Below are positions 33,933 through 44,147 of a stretch of 64,000 nt of DNA, one piece after another; positions within the stretch are counted from its first letter, which is position 1, and each line of letters begins with the position of its first letter. Below the pieces are notes generated by a model. That model was given only the letters and a program-made list of their open reading frames with translations. It was not told the DNA's origin and ran no database searches. The position numbers were made by a program, and so were the translations under genes. Source of the stretch: Kaiparowitsia implicata GSE-PSE-MK54-09C (GTDB lineage Bacteria > Cyanobacteriota > Cyanobacteriia > Elainellales > Elainellaceae); contig JAHHHI010000055.1 in assembly GCA_019359435.1 (NCBI GenBank), forward strand, positions 186,001-250,000. Direction: 5' to 3'.

Positions 33933-35411
33933 CTACGCGTGGTGTTCGCTCTGGTGCAGGGCTACAGGCGCAGGCTGTGCAGCAGGAGATAAGCGTTGAA
34001 GCCCTTGGTTGACCAGGGATTTGATAAAGTCTACACGCTGGTTTGCCGTGAAAACTGCCTTCACGGTTTGGCTCAGTCGCTCTAGGCTGAGGGGTGCATT
34101 AGCGGTGGTGCCCTGCATTTGGCGCTGCTCTTGGAAATACTCTACTAAGCTTAGGCCCGCTACGCGCGTCAGATAGGCAGCGCTGAGACCCTGAAGGGCA
34201 CCGCCTGCCATATAGGTCAGCGCATGGCTCTTGAGCACTGGGGCGATCGCCTGACTCGACAACTCTACTAGCCCCAGCTTGATCATGATCTCTGCCATGT
34301 CTCCGGCGATCGCCCCGGCATGATCTAGGCTGATGCGCTGGTGATAGAGGGCTCCGAGGTCAGACACCATCTGAATGTTAATGGCCGCTGTTGCCACCAA
34401 ATCTAGGCTAGCCATAGGATTGGCAAAGGCGGCTGCCGCTGCAATCCACTGAGCTTTTTCAATAATGGGCAGGGCGCGATCGCGCCGAATCTGATTGAGA
34501 TCGTCATAGACTGCGGTCGTTGCATCCTGCACCTGCCGCATCACGGTAGTGAGAATAAGCGTCTGCGCGTCCGTGGTCACCATTGGCGTCAGCATTTGGG
34601 TCAGCGATGCCACATCGGGATCTGGCTGGTCCCATCGTTCCTGTACTGTGCCGTCGGGTTGGTGCTGCCGCACTTTAAGGGGGATAGGGGCAGCGGCGAT
34701 CGCCACCACATCCCGTACGGGCAGTAGCCCCATCACCCGCTCTCGAATTTGGCTGAGCACGAGCGATCGCTCCTCAGGCAGAAAGTGATCTTGCTTATTT
34801 AACGCAACGATGACCCGGTGCTTGCGCCCGACCAACTGCCGTAAGGGTTGCAGCTCACTGTCTGTCAAATCACCATTGGTTAGCCACACCACGATGTCTG
34901 CCGCCGCTAGAGCAGACATCGACTCAGGAATAGAGGCCTCTGCCACCGTCACCGCTGCATTGAGGGTTGGCAGCCAGCGGGTCGTAAGCTCTTGAGCTAG
35001 GGTCGATTTGCCCGTAGAGGGGTGGCCCAGCAGGGTCAGGTTGAGGGCGGGGCGGTCGAGTTCCTGCGTTAGCTGGTGCTGAGTGGCCTTGAGTCGGGCG
35101 ATCGCCCCATTATCTTGCACCAAGCCGTCAACGGTTGGCAATTCTTGCTGCAATTGCTGAATCAGCGTATCGAGATGGGCGATCGCCTGCTCTACCTTCG
35201 GTCGATCTAACGGCGCGTGTTCTGTTGATAAATCTAGGGGCAATCGCTGGCGCTGCTTGAGCCACCACACGCCGCTCAGTGCCAGCATGCCCAAGGTCAC
35301 AGCTTCGCCACTGTGCACCACACCGGGAGTCAGCCAGTTTAAAACCAGCGCACCTGCTGTGATGCCCAACCCCCCGACCAAAATCGGCTGCTTCATCCCA
35401 ATGCTGTTCAT
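33933..35411 (-). CDS. Membrane-associated GTPase with DUF697 domain
   Basis: A 492-residue Era/dynamin-like GTP-binding protein. Two hydrophobic segments come first (about 8-25 and 38-50). The G domain has G1 GHPSTGKST (about 129-137), G3-like VVWLTNGD, and G4 NKQD (about 208). The C-terminal half (about 310-450) is DUF697-like, with hydrophobic helices (AAAAFANPMASLDLVATAAINIQM, ALTYMAGGALQGLSAAYLTRVAGL). ATG 35411 has AAGGA upstream; further in-frame codons up to 35501 are not supported. Related proteins are thought to act at membranes; no partner is adjacent. Confidence 0.8.
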   Translation of the reverse strand: MNSIGMKQPILVGGLGITAGALVLNWLTPGVVHSGEAVTLGMLALSGVWWLKQRQRLPLDLSTEHAPLDRPKVEQAIAHLDTLIQQLQQELPTVDGLVQDNGAIARLKATQHQLTQELDRPALNLTLLGHPSTGKSTLAQELTTRWLPTLNAAVTVAEASIPESMSALAAADIVVWLTNGDLTDSELQPLRQLVGRKHRVIVALNKQDHFLPEERSLVLSQIRERVMGLLPVRDVVAIAAAPIPLKVRQHQPDGTVQERWDQPDPDVASLTQMLTPMVTTDAQTLILTTVMRQVQDATTAVYDDLNQIRRDRALPIIEKAQWIAAAAAFANPMASLDLVATAAINIQMVSDLGALYHQRISLDHAGAIAGDMAEIMIKLGLVELSSQAIAPVLKSHALTYMAGGALQGLSAAYLTRVAGLSLVEYFQEQRQMQGTTANAPLSLERLSQTVKAVFTANQRVDFIKSLVNQGLQRLSPAAQPAPVALHQSEHHA

Positions 35412-35719
35412 GATGATGTCAATCCTTACGGCTACCGACCGCTGCTTCGTGCCCGCACCTAACCCTGCACCTTGCTTAATTCTATCGGGCGATCGCCCCA
35501 TCCCCTAGGGGGATAAACCGAACGTAACCCTGTGATCGTGCGATCGCTAGATAGTTGAACTGATTAAACTGATTCTCCACAAATCCTCCCCAAGCCTTAC
35601 CCAAGCTTTAATGGGAAAGCCGGATACGCTCAGGTGCTCTCTAGATTTTGGCAATGCCGCATCTTGTACATTGCCAAAACCCAGCCATATCAAAAAAAGC
35701 AAAGGAAAAAACAAAGATA

Positions 35720-35756
35720 CAAAAGCAAAAGCCCTGCCAGAAACCTGGCAGGGCTT
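35720..35756 (-). terminator. Terminator of the tRNA-fMet gene
   Basis: Perfect 12-bp stem AAGCCCTGCCAG (35729-35740) / CTGGCAGGGCTT (35745-35756) with a 4-base loop, followed on the minus strand by a T-rich stretch (TTTTGC, TTTTG). It begins 15 bp past the CCA end of the tRNA. Confidence 0.85.
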
Positions 35757-35770
35757 GGGTGAACCAATTT

Positions 35771-35847
<77 letters not shown>

Positions 35848-36004
35848 TTGCATTTCCTATCATAACGAACAGTTTGGCACTTTGCCAACCCATTCCTCAA
35901 ATTAGTTGCAAAGTGGAAACGGGTTGGCGATCGCCGGTATTTAGTTTATGCTTAGAGCTTGAAACAACTTGACTTCCCTCTTTAGTTTGTTTCATGTTTC
36001 CTGC

Positions 36005-36085
36005 GCGGATGTGGCGGAATTGGTATACGCGCACGTTTGAGGGGCGTGTGGCTTTGCCTTGCGAGTTCGAGTCTCGCCATCCGCA
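36005..36085 (+). tRNA. tRNA-Leu (GAG)
   Basis: An 81-nt type II tRNA with acceptor GCGGATG / CATCCGC, anticodon stem CACGT / GCGTG around TTGAGGG (anticodon GAG, reads CUC/CUU), a variable arm and GTTCGAGTC T-loop. CCA is not encoded. Confidence 0.92.
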
Positions 36086-36135
36086 TTATGCTGACTGAGC
36101 TGCCAACTCAACCATTTGGTAGTCTTGCAATCTGT

Positions 36136-36199
36136 AAAAGCTAAGGGTGATACAGGCTTAGCCTGCATCACCCTTAGCTTTTAAGGTCATTTTTTTTGA
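36136..36199 (+). terminator. Rho-independent terminator after tRNA-Leu
   Basis: A 22-bp stem with one mismatch (36136-36157 / 36161-36182, beginning AAAAGCTAAGGGTGAT), a 3-base loop, then a T8 run at about 36190. The rest of the gap up to 36489 shows nothing but a triple GGGCGAGTCAT-type direct repeat near 36388. Confidence 0.9.
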
Positions 36200-36489
36200 A
36201 GTCAGTTTTTAGGATTATTATCCTGATATTTTTTCTGGGACGGACTTCTGGTGCTGACGTGCGTCGTACACGATCTCAGATGGTCGGCAGACCTACAGAA
36301 CATGTGGTTGGGACTCAAGGCCCAGACCGTTTTTAAGGGTTGCAGATGCGGAAGACAGCCTGATCAGGCAGTTGTTGTCAGAGTCATGGGCGAGTCATGG
36401 GCGAGTCATGGGCGATCGCCACCATTCGTCCATAAGCTGTAGTGCCATACTATGATGCTAAGTAGACGCAGTAAAGAATTGTAACGCCC

Positions 36490-37101
36490 TTGGCTTCTGC
36501 TATCTCTAGCTCCGAGTCCTTTAATAAAGCCCGCGACTGGTATGCCCTCGATCCGCTCTGGCAGGGCAGTGACGACGTGGTGCAGCGAGGTTTGCCCCAT
36601 GACCAGCTCGCCCCAGCCTGGCAAATGCTGTTATTGGGCGATGGTTCTCCCACGCGGCACCTGCAGCTTCTCACCGGAGAGGCCACGGAGGTTGATGTGA
36701 TCGACATGGCTCTAATTGGAATGGACACCGACAGCGCGCCCGAGCAATTGCAGGTGGTGCCTGGGCCACGGCTGCGACGGCAAGTATGGCTACGTACCGC
36801 TTCTGGACAGCGTCTCGCCTACGCTACGTCTTGGTGGGAAGCCAGCCATGTGGATGATTATCTGCAAAATCGAGCGCTTCCCATCTGGTTGAACCTAACT
36901 CGCCTGCGAACCGAACTCTACCGCGATGTTCAGGGCGTTCACTACGGCAAAAACGCAACCCTAGAGAGTGCTTTCGATCAGCCCGGCCCGTTCTGGGGAC
37001 GACATTACTTGTTCTGGCATCATGGTCGGCCCATTACGCTGATTTATGAAGTGTTCTCTCCAGTTTTAGAACTTTACCTTGGCTCGGTCAATCGAGTGTA
37101 A
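36490..37101 (+). CDS. Chorismate lyase (DUF98 / cyanobacterial type)
   Basis: Splits chorismate into 4-hydroxybenzoate and pyruvate, the entry to plastoquinone in cyanobacteria. 203 residues: DPLWQGSDDVVQRGLPHDQLAPAWQMLL, LTGEATEVDVIDM, a central PGPRLRRQVWLRTASGQRLAYATSWW carrying the conserved Arg and Trp, and a final HYLFWHHGRPITLIYEVFSP. The frame offers no ATG near the N-terminus; it opens after a stop at 36472, so TTG 36490 is the likely start. A later ATG would cut into the conserved region. Monocistronic. Confidence 0.82.
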   Translation: MASAISSSESFNKARDWYALDPLWQGSDDVVQRGLPHDQLAPAWQMLLLGDGSPTRHLQLLTGEATEVDVIDMALIGMDTDSAPEQLQVVPGPRLRRQVWLRTASGQRLAYATSWWEASHVDDYLQNRALPIWLNLTRLRTELYRDVQGVHYGKNATLESAFDQPGPFWGRHYLFWHHGRPITLIYEVFSPVLELYLGSVNRV

Positions 37102-38192
37102 TGAGCTGGCGTTATCTTGCCAGTGTTCTCAACGATGACCTGACTATCACTGCCCATGGCTTAGCGTTAAGCCCTGAGCAGTAATAAAAATTGAGTATTT
37201 CTGAAGTTTCAAGTATTGATTAATACATAAATCTGCTGCGAGTTTAGGGAATATCTCTATCGGGCAATAGTTGCTCGATTCATTTAACGGCTTCGATAAA
37301 CGTTGAGCTTTCGCTGCCAAAATTTGTTTAATATCGCGGTAAGAAAAGCTTGTATCTCATGGCTGATCAGGTCTACGGCTGAGCTTAAATTTATAAATTC
37401 GGGAATAATAAATTGAGTTAGACCCGCGCGTGTACTGTTTAGTCTGCTTGCTAATAGTCCAGCAGGCCGTGGGCTCCGTATATACGGCAGTCTAGAGAAC
37501 CCTCAAGATCAAGGGAGCGTGATCTGCGACTCCGCAGGGCGGGCAGGGGGCCTCTGCGGGTAGGAGCATTAATTCTTCTCCTAACTCCTACTGTTGGCAG
37601 GGTTGTCAGGTGCATGCTCTCACGTCTGTTCCCGCTGCAATCAATCACAGGACGAATGGTTGGAGGAATCGGGCATGAATGCATACAGTTGTTTAGGATC
37701 ACCTAATCATCAGGTATGGAGCAGGACGTGCAGGGGTGCGGGTGGGGGCTGACTCTCTGCTTAGAGGTGCATTGATTCCATCAACTAGCCTGTATGGTAA
37801 CGACTGATTGGGGGCGATCGCACACAAATGGCTGCGGGACGCGTGCATTCAAGACTGCTTGAATCTATCAGATCCGTAGGCGATTTTACAGAGCCTCGAG
37901 CGGTTGAATAGTGGAGTTGAATGATGCAAGTGGTGTGGGGCGGCCACGATTTGTCTAGGAGCTGATTCTATAAGGATTAAGCAGAGGGAAAAGAGCCGGA
38001 TCGAAGACTGGATTGACTGGATTGAACCGATGTTGTGAAGCGAACCCAATTCGATCGGATATTGCAACCCCAGTGCAGCTTCGTCCGCTTAATCCATCGC
38101 TAGTGAAAGTTATTCGTGTCTACTGCAAGAGTTTCTATCGCAAGGGTTGCTGGATACGAGCAGATACAGTTGGGCTTGGCTGGTTTACTTGA
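37102..38192. other. 1.1-kb region without genes upstream of the giant sensor
   Basis: No credible coding frame on either strand. Visible structure: a perfect 12-bp palindrome CCGTATATACGG (37476-37487), and a small cluster of inverted repeats near 37528-37600 (CCGCAG/CTGCGG and TAGGAG/CTCCTA). A long leader or an RNA gene is possible, but nothing I can name. Confidence 0.4.
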
Positions 38193-41100
38193 ATGGCTGA
38201 CATAATGGCTGACCGTTTTCCTCAACACAGTATGTTCCTGAATCGTTCCTGCTCAGCTATTAAGGCTGCTCTATCCCCAAGCGATGGCACTGATATTGCC
38301 TGCAGTGCAGCGAATGCAGGCAATATAGAAACACTGCAGCGCCTGATTGGGACGCTGAATATTGAAGGTAATGTTAACGAAGCGTTGGCTGGTTGGCTCA
38401 GTGAACTCTGCCAGTTGACGGGTTGGGAACTCGGGCAAGCCTGGCTGCCCAGTGTTGAGGATGCTACTCAAGTTTTCTGTGCTGCGGTGCATAAGGTTAC
38501 GGCTGACGCAAGCTTCGATGCCGCCTGTGCGCCCAGGGATCAGACCTCCTCCCATTTTGATGGGAATAAGTTTCTGGAGGAGGGGACACCTGCGGGGGCG
38601 ATCGCTCCATCCATCCTCAATGCTTGCGTGGGCACCACACTGCCCTGCAATCAGGGGCTGCTTGGTCATCTGTGGCAGCAGCAATCCCCCCAGTGGATCA
38701 TGCCTGTTGGGGATAAAGTTGAGCCAGAACTAGCCTCTGACCTAACGTCTGTGGACTTTCAGGCACTAAACTTGGCGGGCTTAATGGTGCTACCGCTCTA
38801 TGCTCCAGGGCCGCAGCCGTCGCCTGTATTGGCGCTGCTGCTGTTTAGTCTGGCTCCTCCGGCCCTTGCGATACAGCAGTGGATGGAGGCGTTGAGAGCG
38901 ATCGCCCCTCAGTTGGCGCTGTTATTGCAGCTCAAGCAGTCGCAGGCAGCACTGCGGCAACACCAAACCCGACTGGCAGAGCTGATGGACTCGCTACCGG
39001 GGATTGTCTTCATTACCGACAACTCGCCGAATTGGTCGATGCGCTACCTGAGCCAGGGATGCTACAGCCTAACGGGGTATCACAGCGATGAACTGGTGGG
39101 CGCTGGCTGTGCCCAAACCTTTAATGACATCACCCAGGCTGATGACCTGCCGCGCGTGCTGGGGGCGATCGCCCATGCGGTAGCCCAGCGCAAAGCCTAC
39201 GTCACCGAATACCGCATTTGTACCAAGCAAGGGGAAGAAAAATGGCTGTGGGAAAAGGGCTACGGTGTTTATAACGAGGTTGGCGAGGTGCAAGCGCTCG
39301 AAGGGTTTATTACCGATATCACCGAACGCAAGCGGGTTGAACAAGCCCTGCAAACCAGTGAAGCCCGCTTTCGTACCCTGTTTCAAACCACGTCTATTGG
39401 CATTGCCTTCACCACCAACGACGGAACCTATACCGAATCTAACCCCGCCTTTTGCGCCATGCTGGGGTATTCCAGTGATGAGCTTAAACAGCGTAACTTT
39501 CAATCCGTTACGTACCCTGACGATCTGGATCTAGATCTGGCTGAGTATAAGGCACTATTGGCGAGTCGCCTAGACTCGTATCAAATTGAGAAGCGCTACA
39601 TCCACAAGCAGGGGCATACGATGTGGGGGCAGCTTACGGTCTCTGCCATCCGCAGGTTAGCGGATCAGTCCGTTGTGGCCTTTGGCATGGTGCAAGATAT
39701 TACCGAGCGCAAGCGAGCAGAAGAAGCGCTGTGCCAGAGTGAAACCCGCAACCGCGACATTCTCAAGTCCATTCCTGAGCTGTTGTTTCTCATTCATCAA
39801 GACGGCACCTATCTCCATGTGCAGGCTGAGCAGACTGAAGACTTGCCGAGACCAGCGCCTGAACTCATAGGGCGGCGCTATGACGAGGTATTGCCAGACG
39901 ACCTGACGCAACTCGTGCAAGAGGCCCTGCACCGCGTCGTTCAGACGGGAGCCGGACAGACGATTAACTATCAGATGCAGTTGAACGGTCAGCTTAAGTG
40001 CTTTGAAGCGCGGGTCGGTGCTTGTGGCAGCGAGGCGTTTATTATGACCGTGCGCAATACCACCGAGCGCCAACGGGCAGAGCGTGTACTGCAAGAGAAA
40101 GAGGCGTTTCTGCAATTAATTCTGGACAATCTACCGCAATATATTTTCTGGAAAGACAAAGATCTGGTGTACCAAGGGGCCAATCAGATGTTTGCCGACA
40201 GTGCTGGCCTGTCGAGCACCTGTCAGATCAAAGGAAAAACGGATTTTGAGCTATGGCCTGCAAATCTGGCTGAGATTTACCAAACGAGCGATCGCTCAGT
40301 GCTGGCAACCACGCAGCCCATTCTGCATGTCTTGCGAGAAAAACCGTTGGCGAATGGCGACACCATCTGGCAAGACATCTGCAAAGTTCCGATTCACGAT
40401 GCAGAGGGGCGGGTGATTGGGGTGCTGGGCACCTCAGAAGACATCACCGAGCGTAAGCGAGCAGAAGAAGCTCTAGAGCTGCGTGAGGCTTATCTAGGAG
40501 CACTGGTGGAGTTGCAGCAAGTGTTACTCTCGGCTGATCCGATTGATCACCTTTACCCTCATATTTTGAAAATGCTGGGGAAGGTGTCCAACGCCAGTCG
40601 GGTCTATGTGTTTGAAAACAGTCAGGATGAGACTGGACAGATAGTTGTAAACCAGCGCTATGAATGGTGTGCAGAGGGGATTCAGCCCTACTTTAACTCG
40701 CCGCTGCTGCAGGGTATTCCCTATGCCAATCTTGATGCTGCGGTGGTTGCAACTCTAGCGTCAGGCGGAACCTATAGCCGCATTGCGACTGAGTATAGCC
40801 AGACCGAGCAGGAGATCTTTGGGCCTCAGGGGATACAGTCGGTGCTGTTGTTGCCACTGCTGGTGAATGATGCCTTTTATGGATTTATTGGGTTTGACAA
40901 CTGTGTGGCGGCAACCCCGTGGCAGCCGCTGGAGGTAGGGCTGCTGCGGGCTGCGGGCACGGCTATCTCTATTGCCCTAGAGCGACGGCTGGCGACAGCA
41001 GCGCTGCAGCAGAGTGAGTTTCGTCATCGCTTGTTGGCTGACTATTCCACGGATTTGATCTCGCGGTTTACCCCGGCGGGGGAATGTCTGTATGCCTCGC

Positions 41101-44100
41101 CAGCGGCGATCGCCCTACTGGGCTATGCTCCTGATGAACTAGTGGGGCGCTGCCACGATGACTTCATCCACCCAGAAGATCGGGAAAACATGCGTCGGGT
41201 TCTCAGCACCATTGTGCTGCAACCGGGGGTTGAGGTGTCGCCCTACAGCTACCGCATTCGTCGTCAGGATGGGCAGTATATCTGGCTAGAAACTCGGGGT
41301 AAGGCCGTGTTCTCGCCCGATTGCCCAACCCAGCTCGAAATCGTGGTGACCTCACGCGACATCACTGAGCGCAAGCAAACGGACTCGATGCTGGCGCGAC
41401 AGCGATTGGTGTTAGAAATGGTGGCGCGCGATCGCCCCCTGCCTGAAACTTTAAATCTACTGGTGCAAATTGCCGAAGAACAGAGCCAGCCCGGTGTGAT
41501 CGGGTCACTGTTGCTGTTAGACGCCAATGGCACCCACCTTCGTCATGGCGCGTCTCCTAACCTGCCGATGGACTACTGCCAGGCGCTGGATGGGCTGGCA
41601 ATTGGTCCCAAGACCGGCTCGTGTGGCACCGCCATGTATCGGGCCGAGACCGTGATTGTGGCAGACATTGCGACCGATACCCTCTGGCAAGAGTATCGTG
41701 ACCTAGCCTTACGTCACGGCCTGCGAGCCTGTTGGTCTATGCCGATTCTGTCATCGCAGGGTCGAGTGCTGGGCAGCTTTGCAATGTACCGTCTGCACCC
41801 CGGCATTCCCACCAACCAAGATATGCAGGTGATGGATATGGTGACTCAACTGGCGGCGATCGCCATTGAGCAAAAGCGAGCTGAAGAAGCACTGCAAAAG
41901 GCAGAAGCCCGCTATCGGGGCATCTTTGAGAATGCGGTAGAAGGCATTTTTCAGAGCACAGTGGATGGGCGTTACCTGATTGTGAACCCGATGCTGGCAC
42001 GCATTTATGGCTATGACTCACCCAAAGACCTGATCCAGCAACTCACCAGCATTCGGGAGCAGCTCTATGTGGATTCACTCCGGCGAGATGAATTTGTCTA
42101 CCGCATGAGTCGAGATGGCGCGGTGCTCGGGTTTGAATCCGAGGTATACCGCAAAGACGGTAGCACCATCTGGATTTCGGAATGTGCCCGCGCCCTGTAT
42201 GACGACGAAGGCCAGCTCATTGGCTACGAGGGCACTGTTGAAGACATTACCCGCCGCAAGCTAGACGAGGCCGAGTTGCTGAAGCGCGACAACCTGTTGC
42301 AGGGCGTCGCCAATGCCACCAACCACCTCCTTACCAATCCCAACCTAGACACGGCCATTCCCCAAGTGCTGTGGACCTTGGGGAAAACCGCCCAAGTAGA
42401 CCGAGTGTATGTCTGTCGCAACCATGCCCATCCTGAAACCCAGGAGCTGGCCTCGACGATGCAGTATGAATGGGTGCGTGAGTTAGTTAGACCGACCAAG
42501 ACCCAACCCCACTGGCGCAATCAGTCCTATCGCGAGTTTGGGCTAGAGCGATGGCTGACGGCCTTTCAAGAGGGTGCCTCTGTCAGTGGCATTGTGCGCG
42601 AGTTCCCCCAGGCGGAACGCGACCTGCTGCAGCGCGATGATATTCTCTCGATTCTGATGATGCCCATTTTTGTAGAAGGCGCTCTATGGGGCTATGTTGG
42701 GTTTGATGACTGCCGCACAGAGCGGTTTTGGTCGGCCAGTGAAGGGTCTATTCTAGTGGCGATCGCCGCTAGCATTGGCAGCGCCATTAAACGCCAACAT
42801 ACTGAGGAAAAAATGCGCCACCAGGCGTTCCACGACTCTTTAACGGGGCTGCCCAACCGTCACCTGTTCAGTCGTTGCCTTAGCCAAACCCTAGCCCAAG
42901 CCGAGCGCACCGAAGATATGTTTGCGGTGTTGTTTCTCGATCTCGATCATTTCAAAACTATCAACGATACGCTGGGCCATGCCGTCGGCGACGAGCTGCT
43001 GCGGCAGGCCACTCAGCGCATGACCCAGTGCCTGCGAGTAGAAGACACGATTGCTCGCTGGGGCGGGGATGAGTTCACGCTGCTGCTGCCTACCCTCAAG
43101 CACCCTGAGGATGCCGCGCGAGTGGCCCAGCGCATTGCTGAATCGCTGCTGCCGTCTTTCCGATTAGAGGACCACGATCTGCATGTGAGCTGTAGCATTG
43201 GCATTGCCATTTATCCCAACAGCGGCAGCGACGCCCAAGCGCTGCTAAAAAACGCGGACACGGCGCTCTACCGAGCCAAAGATCAGGGGAGAAATAACTA
43301 TCAGTTTTTTACTGACTTGTTAAACCAGCAGGCCTCGGAACGCTTGACCCTAGACAGCAACCTGCACCAAGCGCTGCGGCGCGATGAACTGGTGCTGCAC
43401 TATCAGCCTCAGTTCAACCTAAACACGGGAGCCATCACTCAGATGGAAGCGCTGATCCGCTGGCAGCATCCCCAGTTTGGCTTGGTGCCGCCCTATAAGT
43501 TCATCGCTCTGGCCGAAGAGAATGGCCTGATTCTGCCCATTGGTGAATGGGTGTTGCGAACGGCCTGTATGCAGCATCGCCGCTGGCAAACCCTCGGTTG
43601 TGCCCCCAGTCGCATTGCAGTCAACCTATCTGCCCGACAGTTTCAGCAGCCCAACTTGGCTGAGCGAGTGGCGCAAATTTTGTCTCAAACCGGGCTGACC
43701 CCAGAGTGTTTAGAGCTAGAAATTACTGAAACGGCTGTGATGAATGATGTGGAGTTTACGACCCAGACTCTGCATGCTCTGCGGGCGATGGGGGTGAGCA
43801 TTGCTATGGATGACTTTGGTACGGGCTATTCGTCGCTCAATTATCTAAAACGGTTCCCGCTTCATACCCTTAAGATCGATCGGTCTTTCGTGCAAGATTT
43901 CACCACTGACTCTGCGGATATTGCCATCATCACGGCCATTATTACGCTGGGGCAAGGGCTGCATCTGAGCGTAGTGGCCGAAGGAGTTGAAACGTCAGCT
44001 CAAAAAGAGTTTCTGACATCGCTGGGATGCGAAGAAATGCAGGGCTTTTGGTTTGGCAAGCCGCTCCCTGCTGAGGCGGCGACGGCCATACTACAGGCCA

Positions 44101-44147
44101 ACCAATTCAATCGGCCACATCGCACGCACGGAGTTGACGAGCCATAG
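38193..44147 (+). CDS. Multi-sensor diguanylate cyclase/phosphodiesterase (PAS/GAF/GGDEF/EAL)
   Basis: A 1984-residue cytoplasmic signalling protein that probably makes and degrades c-di-GMP. Order: N-terminal GAF-like (about 55-245), PAS (260-382), PAS (385-500), PAS (515-620), PAS (635-750), GAF (765-925), PAS (930-1055), GAF (1070-1220), PAS (1230-1350), GAF (1365-1530), GGDEF (about 1538-1700), EAL (about 1715-1965). Several PAS units end in the DITERKR linker typical of this arrangement. GGDEF is canonical (1624-1628, RWGGDEF) and EAL is intact (1752-1754), with DDFGTGYSSL, so both activities look possible. No membrane helix; ATG 38205 is an alternative start. Its end overlaps the next gene by 57 bp, tail to tail. 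Confidence 0.9.
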   Translation: MADIMADRFPQHSMFLNRSCSAIKAALSPSDGTDIACSAANAGNIETLQRLIGTLNIEGNVNEALAGWLSELCQLTGWELGQAWLPSVEDATQVFCAAVHKVTADASFDAACAPRDQTSSHFDGNKFLEEGTPAGAIAPSILNACVGTTLPCNQGLLGHLWQQQSPQWIMPVGDKVEPELASDLTSVDFQALNLAGLMVLPLYAPGPQPSPVLALLLFSLAPPALAIQQWMEALRAIAPQLALLLQLKQSQAALRQHQTRLAELMDSLPGIVFITDNSPNWSMRYLSQGCYSLTGYHSDELVGAGCAQTFNDITQADDLPRVLGAIAHAVAQRKAYVTEYRICTKQGEEKWLWEKGYGVYNEVGEVQALEGFITDITERKRVEQALQTSEARFRTLFQTTSIGIAFTTNDGTYTESNPAFCAMLGYSSDELKQRNFQSVTYPDDLDLDLAEYKALLASRLDSYQIEKRYIHKQGHTMWGQLTVSAIRRLADQSVVAFGMVQDITERKRAEEALCQSETRNRDILKSIPELLFLIHQDGTYLHVQAEQTEDLPRPAPELIGRRYDEVLPDDLTQLVQEALHRVVQTGAGQTINYQMQLNGQLKCFEARVGACGSEAFIMTVRNTTERQRAERVLQEKEAFLQLILDNLPQYIFWKDKDLVYQGANQMFADSAGLSSTCQIKGKTDFELWPANLAEIYQTSDRSVLATTQPILHVLREKPLANGDTIWQDICKVPIHDAEGRVIGVLGTSEDITERKRAEEALELREAYLGALVELQQVLLSADPIDHLYPHILKMLGKVSNASRVYVFENSQDETGQIVVNQRYEWCAEGIQPYFNSPLLQGIPYANLDAAVVATLASGGTYSRIATEYSQTEQEIFGPQGIQSVLLLPLLVNDAFYGFIGFDNCVAATPWQPLEVGLLRAAGTAISIALERRLATAALQQSEFRHRLLADYSTDLISRFTPAGECLYASPAAIALLGYAPDELVGRCHDDFIHPEDRENMRRVLSTIVLQPGVEVSPYSYRIRRQDGQYIWLETRGKAVFSPDCPTQLEIVVTSRDITERKQTDSMLARQRLVLEMVARDRPLPETLNLLVQIAEEQSQPGVIGSLLLLDANGTHLRHGASPNLPMDYCQALDGLAIGPKTGSCGTAMYRAETVIVADIATDTLWQEYRDLALRHGLRACWSMPILSSQGRVLGSFAMYRLHPGIPTNQDMQVMDMVTQLAAIAIEQKRAEEALQKAEARYRGIFENAVEGIFQSTVDGRYLIVNPMLARIYGYDSPKDLIQQLTSIREQLYVDSLRRDEFVYRMSRDGAVLGFESEVYRKDGSTIWISECARALYDDEGQLIGYEGTVEDITRRKLDEAELLKRDNLLQGVANATNHLLTNPNLDTAIPQVLWTLGKTAQVDRVYVCRNHAHPETQELASTMQYEWVRELVRPTKTQPHWRNQSYREFGLERWLTAFQEGASVSGIVREFPQAERDLLQRDDILSILMMPIFVEGALWGYVGFDDCRTERFWSASEGSILVAIAASIGSAIKRQHTEEKMRHQAFHDSLTGLPNRHLFSRCLSQTLAQAERTEDMFAVLFLDLDHFKTINDTLGHAVGDELLRQATQRMTQCLRVEDTIARWGGDEFTLLLPTLKHPEDAARVAQRIAESLLPSFRLEDHDLHVSCSIGIAIYPNSGSDAQALLKNADTALYRAKDQGRNNYQFFTDLLNQQASERLTLDSNLHQALRRDELVLHYQPQFNLNTGAITQMEALIRWQHPQFGLVPPYKFIALAEENGLILPIGEWVLRTACMQHRRWQTLGCAPSRIAVNLSARQFQQPNLAERVAQILSQTGLTPECLELEITETAVMNDVEFTTQTLHALRAMGVSIAMDDFGTGYSSLNYLKRFPLHTLKIDRSFVQDFTTDSADIAIITAIITLGQGLHLSVVAEGVETSAQKEFLTSLGCEEMQGFWFGKPLPAEAATAILQANQFNRPHRTHGVDEP

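Noticed and set aside
37451-37702. 83-codon minus-strand frame in the gap before the giant sensor
   Set aside because: Arg/Pro-rich out-of-frame translation of structured DNA, no family.
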